Shown: piece after piece, positions 56,190-64,000 of the stretch
Numbering within the stretch: position 1 is the stretch's first letter
How the letters are laid out: every line of letters begins with the position of its first letter
Source of the DNA: Xenoacremonium recifei
Taxonomy: Eukaryota > Ascomycota > Sordariomycetes > Hypocreales > Nectriaceae
NCBI GenBank assembly: GCA_012184525.1
Contig: WOFQ01000063.1
Span: 62,001 to 126,000 of the forward strand
DNA: 64,000 nucleotides
Direction of reading: 5' to 3'
The notes under the pieces: model-generated
Database searches by the model: none
Seen by the model: only the letters and a program-made list of their open reading frames with translations
Told to the model about the DNA's origin: nothing
Program-made: the position numbers and the translations under genes

Positions 56190-56477
56190 ATGAGGGGGCC
56201 GGTTGGTGGCGTCCCGATTCCTCCCAAGTCCTCGGGCTTGCCTCCATCATCCCATGCCCCTGTTGTGGCTGTCGATGGCGCGGGGATTCGCATGTCTGGA
56301 TCGTATAATTTCTTCTGCGAGAGCGACGAAGTGGTCACTTGCAATGTGTCGGGTGGAACGAACTCAACAAGGGCCAGATGTGCCACGGACCGAAGCGCTG
56401 GTTGCGATCGGAATTTCGGTGCAGGAGCCGCGATATGCTCAGATGCTCCTGGGCCCGGCCCTTGGAGCTTCCCATGA
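56190..56477 (+). CDS. Small Cys-containing ORF (speculative)
   Basis: 95 codons from an ATG at 56190 (GTGCCATGAGG). The C-terminal half has six Cys in SGSYNFFCESDEVVTCNVSG and RARCATDRSAGCDRNFGAGA, ending CSDAPGPGPWSFP. No N-terminal signal peptide, so it is not a typical secreted effector. No family recognised. Confidence 0.2.
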   Translation: MRGPVGGVPIPPKSSGLPPSSHAPVVAVDGAGIRMSGSYNFFCESDEVVTCNVSGGTNSTRARCATDRSAGCDRNFGAGAAICSDAPGPGPWSFP

Positions 56478-57218
56478 TGGCCCGGCAGACGAAGTTTCCG
56501 TGCCGGTAGGCTCAGGCGTTATAGGTTCTAGAATCACCAACTTGACACGCAGGATGAACCACGGGATGAGTCTCGCCTGGGCTGTACAGTAAGAGAAAGA
56601 AACCAGGGTCTCTCGATGAACCGTCATTGACCAGCGTTTGGCCATGGCTCATGCAACATCGCAAGGTCGAGCCAGGGCCAACGTTGCCCAGAACTGACGC
56701 TAGGACAGGGCGTCAACAAAGGAAAGTCTCTGGTACAATCGAGGCTTGACTATAATAGCAGTACCACCATGATTTGGGCTTGTTCTGCAGAGCCCAGGGG
56801 AAGGTCTGAATCTGCGACAGGCTCGACTGTTTTCTGCGCCTTGGGCGCGATGCTGGTGTTTATCAACCAATAGCCTCCAAAGCCTGGCTCTGCCGTGTGG
56901 TCTCGGCCTGCATCCCGTCTTCGACTTGCTGATGAGCACACGGCACCTCATGGCGCTCTCGAGCCGCTGGACGCGGGTGGCGTCCAGGTTCAATCATGCC
57001 GGATTGCCTCAATGGCAAGACATTATTCTCAGACCACGAAGGACCGCGGCCTTTAAGCTTGAAACATCCAGCCGATTATGCTCTAGATCATTGCTCTGTT
57101 AGATCTACCACCGTGCTTAAGCCTGTGTATGAACGTCGAACAGTGCACCAGTCACGCCCCATCCCCCACGCTGAATTTGCTGGGGCTCTGGGCAAGTTGA
57201 CACGAGAATCCCGAAGGC
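56478..57218. other. Gene-poor sequence
   Basis: 740 bp; I see no gene or clear repeat. Confidence 0.4.
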
Positions 57219-57812
57219 ATGGATACCCTCCGCTGCAGTACAGAGACTCCGTCGGGAGCGCGATTAAATCCTGTGAAAGACCTTGAGAGGCTTGTATGGG
57301 CCGAAGTCCCTGGAGAATTCTCGTGGCCTCTCGCGTATTTACCGCTCATTGGTAGCCAGCAAAGCCGATCCAAAGGAGGGTGGTCGGCCCTGAGCCTCAG
57401 CTTGCTTCGGGTCTCCGAGATGGACAGTTTTGGGAGGAGGCCAGTCAAAAGCGGGTTCGGTATGGGGATGTCAGATTCGTTATCGCGGGAGATGCTCAGG
57501 CTGTGGCCGTATGATTGGCCATTATTTTCCAGATATCCGGTTGATTGTCCATTTGTGGACAAAGTGGTCCAACAACTCAGCTGTGTAGGCATTGGCAACG
57601 TCTGCACCTACGACAAGTTTTGTTACTTGTCAGTTTATTTCCCGACAACTGTTGACCGACACAATTCGAGCAAGAGGCGGTTGATCATGAAAGGCCCGAC
57701 TGATTCCCAAAGCACCTTCACGGGTCAGCGAGGATCGCAAGAAGAACTACGGAGAACCTTGCCACGACCACAGTCTGTGTCGGGGCAAGGGTGTTTGAGA
57801 CGGGGTGGGTAA
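57219..57812 (+). other. 197-codon open frame without recognised family
   Basis: Starts at 57219 with ATG (ATGGATACCC) and is stop-free to 57812; a 151-codon frame overlaps it on the minus strand (57152-57607). Contains DLERLVWAEVPGEFSWPLAY. Neither strand shows a domain; codon use is not decisive. Confidence 0.2.
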
Positions 57813-60327
57813 TGATCGCCACCTCCACCATCTCGTTCGGAATGTGATCCTGGTGAATTTGTCGGGTTGCACGTTTGTTTGATAGAACTGGGAGATTAGC
57901 ACATCAGAGTTAGACGCCGGTCCCAAGAATTGCAGGTTGCCTTGATGGGTATCGACTGCGAGGATGAAATTGATTCGAATATCAATAAGCTAGGCAATGG
58001 GATCAAGGTTTGATGGCTTGCCGAACCCCTGGTCGAGATAAAGAGGGTGCGACAGGAGAATTGCAGGGGAGATGGCCACCTCATCGTCCAGTGAAGTTCT
58101 TGGTGGCTTTTGGGACCGCCTCAAACAGAAGGAGAGGGGTGAATGGAAAAGCCACAGTGCTCTGGGTGATGAACAATGGGTGTTTGGTACGGAGTTCCGT
58201 ATCTTATGATTGGGGAATACTTCGTGTCCCATACCAAGAGAGAGTGTCTTGAAGTCAACTTGAGGTCATTCGCTTGTGGCATAGAGCGTTGCGATTGGAT
58301 GATTTCGGTTCGCTCGCCGCCTCCAACCCTCCCATGTGTTAGGTGTCTTGGTCCGGACTGACGGACAATCGGGTGGGTTTTCGCTGCCCACGCTATCTAT
58401 TTCAGTGCAGTATGGTGATGTGGTCATGATGCCGACAGCGATACTCCGTGTGTACGCAGCGTTAGAGCCTCGACCGGACCGAAGGGACGTGATTTGGTGA
58501 GCAGCGGGGACTCAGGCCATTTGATTCGGGAAAACGGTGGCTGCCCCCGCGGCGCTAGGAGTCAGTTTGAAGATTGGCTGGCGTTGCGCATCGGCGAGGC
58601 CGAGCACGCTGGGGGCAACCTTATTAAACACCCCCCTGATCGAGGGAGAGCTTCAGGGCCAATCATGAGCTCTCGGCCTAAGGCACAACGGTGTCAAACG
58701 GCGTCCCAGTGAGCTCTAGGTCTCAACTGTCGGCGCTGGAATGCGCTGTCGGGCACTGGAGGCAGCGCATGTGGAGCGCCTGTGCCGAGGTCATCCTCGC
58801 TGGCACTTGCGCCTGGGATTTCGGGGTGTGCTGTAATATTTGCCTGCCTTGCTTTTGTTGTCTCGCCTGAAGACCGCGGACGAGATACGAGATTCCTTGG
58901 TTTTGGCCTGGACCCGTGCGATGTTGATGCAGAGAGCCACACCGAATGTAAGCCGACTCTGAATTCGTTCGAGACTCTTGGGCAGATGATCTTTCATCAA
59001 TGGCATCCAAATCAAAAGCCACGGACAACCTCTTCTGGATGTGCTGAACCATCCAAGGGAATGACAGCATCTGGGGCCCGGGTTCGCACCCGAATGCTCG
59101 ATTGCGCTGTGCTGGAGCTAGCAAGTCGCTAACTACCAACGAGCAAGTGCTAACTCCTATCCACCAAACCATCAGAACGGTGGGCGGCGGCTAGGTATGG
59201 TGACGGGCGACGGGTAAAGGAATGCGGCTCAAGAGTTGTCGAAGCAGTTGCGTTGAGACGATGACACAGGCGCATCGCACAGATTACCGCTCCTGGCGGA
59301 TAGAAAACGCCCGAAGATGTGTATGGGGTACTGGGTTTTCGCCCGGATAATCATGATTCTTGTGTAGGGGTGGCATTTATCTGCCGTGAGCCTTCTTGGT
59401 TCTGGAGGTTCGACGGCGGGAACTGGACAGGGTCCATTGCACAACTAGCAAAGTCGAGAGGCGCTTCCCGACGGTCGTCTAGGAGCAAGCTCTGCCGTTG
59501 GTCGGGGTCGAGGTCGTGATTGGAAGGGTGTTGCGCTGCAGGTGAAGCCTGGTATGGTGGCCATCCTCAAGCCAGGGTACGGCCTCGAGAACCACGGGAG
59601 TGTACCCAAGGGGGAGCCACATGTACCGACCCTGCCCAGGTACTTCCGGATCTCTTGGAGTCCAAGCTCAGCCCTACACACCGACAGGCGTAGTCTCCAA
59701 CTGCCATCCTTATTAGCCTCGTCAGCCACAACCTAGCGCTGCCGGCCTCCCGCCATTCCACACCCGGATTAGCCGTGCTACCAGTTCCAAGAGACGGTGA
59801 AGGGCTGTGTCGACTGCGCTCCCGGCCTGCAGAGAGTTAAATCGGGATATCGATAGGGTTGGTGACTAGACGTGTTGGGTAGGTTGCACCCGTTATGCAT
59901 CCCGCGGGGAATGACCACATCTTTCCCCAAAGTGACTGAGATATCACACAAGGTTATTGATAGCCTGCGGTCGAGACAGACACAGACCGTCTCAACATGC
60001 ATCGTGGCGGGGATGGGGGCGCTGTCGGCCGTCTTGGATGCATAGGTAGTCAATGGCCGCGATCGTTCCAAATGTCCAGGACGGGAAGCCACACGGCGTA
60101 GCCATGGCGAACATTACGAGTGAAGAGGACAAAGTGAACAGAAAATGATTAAAAGACGCCAAAGGCGGATCCCCGAAGCTTGCCCTCGTGGTGCTCGTTC
60201 GTCCACTGTCCTCGGCGTCGGAGGCGGGGGAAGCGAAAACGACAGGCGCCTTGGCCGGAGAATGGTCTCTGCTTTGAGTCGAATTCCGCTTTGTATTCCA
60301 TGAAACATCGCCGGAGTGTAGCTAGAC
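57813..60327. other. Gene-poor sequence
   Basis: About 2.5 kb without a supported gene. Short open frames exist on both strands (for example 58723-59172 minus and 59542-59736 plus) but none shows a family motif or a convincing splice partner. Confidence 0.35.
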
Positions 60328-60945
60328 ATGGGGCCAAGGATCATTGACCTCCTCCACAACTCTTGTGAGTCGTGTTCTGGATGTGGCAGGACGCGGCAGA
60401 GACGGCGTGGATGCGGGATTCTATTCGTTCCACATCCGCAATTGTTTCGAAGCGTACCTCGAGCCCCTTATCACCGGCAGTTCGAGACGTTTGTGCCCTG
60501 GGCCAATCAGTCGCTTACCGCGGGATCGGTCAACTACACGGTCGCCCATCAAGCATCCGCTGCTTCAGGCCTGCGGCACTGGATAATCAGGGTGGCTTGC
60601 TGCAACGCGTTGTCAGCCAGTCAGACGGCATGGCCGCTCAATCTGCATGAGGTGTCAATCTCCCTCTCTGCTTCTCTGACTTGCCCCTGTCAGTCTCAAG
60701 AAGGGGTCAAAGGTGGTTCACCAACATCGGGGCGCCCAGACGCGCCCCAGGGACTGGTAGGGCTGAAGGGCTTGGGGGTGTGCCACGTCGAAGTTCCTCA
60801 CTGCTCATCCAGCAGCGTATCATTCGGCTGTCCCATATGCGGCCCCGTCTGCAGTCCCAACGCTGCGGTTGCCTCGCTCTTGGCCGATGCAGCTGACTGC
60901 CTGCCAACTGTCCCAGCAAGCCACAAACCCGATGACCTGGGATAA
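60328..60945 (+). other. 205-codon open frame and overlapping second frame, no recognised family
   Basis: The ATG at 60328 opens 205 codons, Cys-rich toward the end. A second plus frame over 60344-60586 reads DAGFYSFHIRNCFEAYLEPL, while the first frame downstream reads FETFVPWANQSLTAGSVNYT. The best protein-like parts are in different frames, as in a spliced or broken gene. No splice solution found. Confidence 0.2.
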
Positions 60946-61757
60946 GCCTGGTCAGAGGACATGTTCCATCAAGTTGCAGCCTAGGTGATGGCAGACACGG
61001 AGTTGATGCCCAGTCCACCACACTTTCTGTCCGCATTGGTACCGTCTGCTATTCGTGGTCAGCACCATCAGCTGCATGCATGCATTAGGGAAAAGGGGAT
61101 CGCCGAGCACACACCTGGGCATCCCGGATCCAGCTCGACTCAACAGGTTGTCCTGCATCCTTTGCTCCCGTTTGTGTTTTGCTTTTGCGTTCAACCCATT
61201 TCGCGGCGATGATTAGACAGAGGCCCAGGACCCTGGCTGACCAGGGTGACGGCTCTCTGACCCTAGGATTCAGACGCTATGCAGATTAACAATCTCACCC
61301 GTGCATCCTCCGACCTGAGACGGAGATTGATTGGATACCGGCGGGAGAAACAACCAGCGACAGAGCAGGAATCCGTGGAACGGGGCCCCCGATGCTGACC
61401 CAGGTCGCTGTAAACCACTGGGCTGGTGCCCTGTCGCATCGCAGGGCCAAGGCCGGGGGGTTGCATGCGATGCTGCTAGGCGGCGAAGCGGTATCTTCTC
61501 ACTAGTCCAACTAGACTAGCTTTGACGTAATAAGAAGACCAAAACTGACGGTCCTCATGTTTGTCAGTCTGATAAGATTGCAAAGGCCGATTCTGTCGGG
61601 GTTGGGAGGATGGAGAAGCCAACGAAGAGCCGACGGGAGGGAGAAAAATTCTCGTGCCCTGGACGTTTTCTCTTAGGCAGATGGGGCGCAAGTCTTCCAT
61701 GGCTTGGTTGGCAGGAGCAAAGCGGGCACTTTCTTTCCTCATGGTTCCCGGGCGTGA
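60946..61757. other. Gene-poor sequence
   Basis: About 800 bp; no gene seen. Confidence 0.35.
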
Positions 61758-62316
61758 TCCTCATGGCAGGCGCAACCGTCCCGTCAGGTCGGTCTCGCAC
61801 CAGTCAGTGATCTGCCTCGACGGAATCCAATCTGTTCCCACAACACCAACAAGGGCATCTCGCTTTTCTTCCGCGTGCAATCTCCTTGTGAGCCGAATCA
61901 ATCTCGCACCCATTTTGGGAACTCGTAAAAACCCCGTCAATATCGATGTGACTCTGTTGTCTAAGGCGATGGTTGGCTAGTGTATACGAATGAGTGAGTG
62001 ACTCGAGACATTCGAGACGCTGCTAAGAAACTGTCACAGTGGAGGTGTTCGTCTGCGCAACAACGCCACGATCACCGCAGGCACGGGCTTCGAGACCGGA
62101 TGCAGCAACAACTCCATCGATATCGGCAATACAGCGCCTCAATATTGTTTGGGTTGGGCCGTTGCCCTACGTGCTGCCACGATGTTGTCCGTCCTCCACA
62201 TCGGTCTGATATCGTCACAAGCTTGGCAATCGGGCTGGTGGCCGCAGGTACCGTACACGTTGCACCGCCTCCCGTTGCTGCTTTTTATGGACTCGACTCT
62301 TATTTCCACCGCCTAG
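61758..62316 (+). CDS. Candidate spliced coding fragment of unknown family
   Basis: Frame open from 61758 to 61924 reads RRNPICSHNTNKGISLFFRV then QSPCEPNQSRTHFGN and meets a GTAAAA donor. After a 115-nt intron (61925-62039, ending CTGTCACAG) the frame resumes with SGGVRLRNNATITAGTGFET, GCSNNSIDIGNTAPQYCLG and runs to a stop at 62316. The join is in phase and the two parts read as one Cys-containing, Asn/Thr-rich protein (extracellular style). No start codon is placed, so an upstream exon is needed. No family recognised. It converges on the next candidate. Confidence 0.3.
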
Positions 62317-62402
62317 GGGGGGTCCGTCTCTTCGTGCAGCCCGTACTACGGCCAATGGCCTCTCGCAGCATGGCATGCCCGACAACAGGGCTTAGCCTCT
62401 GA

Positions 62403-62959
62403 CTAGGCTTGTTCCGGCTGCGAGTGTCGACACGTTGGTAGCTTCATCAATGGACAGGTGCTGCACGACATCTGCGAACGAGGCTTGAGATTCAACCTCA
62501 CCAAGGCTGTTTCACCACTTGGCAATCTCTGATGCGAGCCTAAAGTTAGTATAATGGTGGATAGCTTCAACCTTAACAACGCGGACCTCAACGCCACAGG
62601 ACGATAGTGCACGGCATAAGGCGGCGAGGCGTCTTTCAATGGACGAACGACGAGTTGCGCATGGAAACCCAGTCTCGGCGTCGTTCCTATCGAATGCACA
62701 TGTCCCTGGCACCTTTCTATTATCGGCATTGCTGATGCTATTTCTGCCTCTGTGAACACCGAGTTTGTCAAACCTCTTATCCGGATTTCCGGATGAACGC
62801 GGGCCAATTGACGGAATTCTTGACGATGTGGTACATGCATGACATTGCACTGTCATGGAAGTTCTATCCATCAAACCCCCACCTCACCGTTGAAACGATT
62901 GATACACCCATATCGTTCAAGTCCTCGTCCGCATCGGCCGCTTCTTCGTCCGCCTCCAT
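62403..62959 (-). CDS. Candidate two-exon gene of unknown family, 38-nt intron
   Basis: The ATG at 62959 opens an acidic 24-codon exon (62959-62888; ends GVSIVST) at a GTGAGG donor. After 38 nt (62887-62850, ending ATGACAG) the frame continues at 62849: MHVPHRQEFRQLARVHPEIR, GLTNSVFTEAEIASAMPIIE, and stays open to a stop at 62403; 172 aa. A second frame over 62392-62700 also reads well (LAALCRALSSCGVEVRVVKV) but contains a TGA at 62512-62514. An 80-nt intron (GTGCCA...AAG) could connect the two, so the 3' half is unresolved. It may be a young, orphan or decaying gene. Confidence 0.35.
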
Positions 62960-64000
62960 GAGCCGACGCGATGTGGAGTGAAAGCGCCTCGTGGGAGCCC
63001 TAAGCACCGGACAATTTCTTCGACCAGGCGTCTGAGGCATGGCTTGATGGAGACGACTGTGGAGAGACTCACGATGAAACGCACTCAAGCACAATCATTT
63101 GGACTTGCGATCGGACTGGGCGAAAACCCAAAGGCAGAGTCGGGTGCGGGAAGCAACCGGTTCGGGCCAAGCGCGAGCCGTTGACAGGCATGTTCATCGT
63201 CATCAAACTGGGCCGCCGGGGCCCACGGTCCCTGACATCAGTGATCTTCGACGCAGCAACTCAGAACACGAGTGACTAGATTTGGCATAGCCAGCAGCGA
63301 GCATCCCGAAATACTGGGGACCGTCTTTGCGTCTCTCCAAACCCCCTTCTCCCCTCGGAGCGTCACAGCGGGTCAATGAAGCGCGGCGGCAGAATTGCAG
63401 AGGCTCGCCGGAACATGAAGACTGGAGTTTGGCGCCGGATGTGTCCGGGCTGTGCCACAGTGCTCGGAGCCGATTTAGACCGCTGGCGGCCGACGCCTAC
63501 GATTGGTCCCAAGGGTTGACTCTGCCGTCTGCACATGCACAGAAGGAACAAAAATATCCCCGAACTAGAGCACCAGAGCCTCCACCAACTTCGCAATGCC
63601 CTACACTACGCTCTCCTGGGTAGGTAGCGATGCCGTACATAGAGCCCGCATTCCCTTTTTGTGTCGGCTGTGCACCTGCATAGTAGCCATTGGGAATAGT
63701 GCACTCTTTGGGACGAAGAGGTTAAGGTTGGGGCATCCAGAGGCGTTAGCCTGCAGGCAAAGGGGGCATTGCATTTCTTTGTTGCTCCTCAGCCTGCAGT
63801 TTCCAAACGCCGGGATACTATTATCGAGGCATCCGTGCTCAATACCTCCAAACTGTCGACCGAGGGGCTGGTCCATGTCAGACATATTGTGCTACGGACC
63901 AGGAGTAGATCTCCTTCAGGGATGGGGAAGAGAGCGAGGGACAGAGGCGTGTGGATGGATGAATGCCTGCCATAGAATGCAACGCTGCTTGCCGGGTCCT
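62960..64000. other. Gene-poor sequence to the window end
   Basis: About 1 kb including the upstream region of the preceding candidate. No recognised gene, repeat or telomeric motif. Confidence 0.35.

Noticed and set aside
59020..59105. tRNA-like segment (GGGTTCGCACCC)
   Set aside because: Only a short T-arm-like hairpin; no A box, no matching acceptor stem.
1..64000. CRISPR arrays, telomere repeats, 5S rRNA, intact transposons
   Set aside because: None seen: no regular repeat-spacer arrays, no TTAGGG runs, no 5S-like block, no transposase or reverse-transcriptase motif.

Overview
The window is nuclear DNA of a filamentous ascomycete, most likely a Sordariomycete and possibly Hypocreales. 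The evidence is compact genes, short introns (mostly 50-120 nt) with GTRNGT-type donors, GC-rich third positions, and typical fungal proteins: Mdl1-type mitochondrial ABC exporter, Tlg2 t-SNARE, Hrd1, Rtt103, glycogenin and class I alpha-mannosidase. I reconstructed splice junctions by hand where both flanking frames and the protein family agreed. I saw no tRNA, rRNA, CRISPR array, telomere repeat or intact transposon.

Layout. 1-9.4 kb: the 3' end of an acidic-tailed protein, SRP72 (-), an unrecognised Ser/His-rich protein (-), a 2.4-kb intergenic stretch, and a Cys-motif/coiled-coil protein (+). 10.5-19.1 kb: an NCBP3/DUF2414-like RNA-binding protein (+), an OXNAD1-like flavin/NAD reductase (-), AP-1 gamma-adaptin (-) and a GH47 alpha-mannosidase (-). 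21.7-32 kb: calmodulin (-) divergent from Tlg2 (+), a mitochondrial PPR-like protein (-) divergent from COX7 (+), and clathrin light chain (-) divergent from Rtt103 (+). 32.8-39.5 kb: Mdl1-type ABC exporter, monoglyceride-lipase-like hydrolase and Mn-type cation diffusion facilitator, all (+). 40-43.5 kb: a large fungal-type protein of unknown function whose reading frame is broken once, and a possible novel gene with a 34-nt intron. 44.5-52.8 kb: glycogenin with a long His-rich insert (+), Hrd1 ubiquitin ligase (-), and a carboxymuconolactone decarboxylase/AhpD-like protein (+).

52.8-64 kb: a gene-poor tract with no recognisable family. It is not AT-rich, so it does not look RIP-mutated. Several coding-like patches lie in it, and some can be joined by plausible splice sites. 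The best two are convergent candidates at 61.8-62.3 kb (+) and 62.4-63.0 kb (-).

Functional themes. Many genes serve the secretory and endomembrane system: SRP72 (ER targeting), Hrd1 (ERAD), GH47 mannosidase (N-glycan trimming or ERAD), AP-1 gamma and clathrin light chain (TGN/endosome coats), Tlg2 (TGN/endosome fusion) and calmodulin. A second theme is mitochondria: PPR-like protein, COX7, Mdl1 and perhaps the OXNAD1-like protein. These are unrelated housekeeping genes rather than an operon-like cluster, but several share short divergent promoters.
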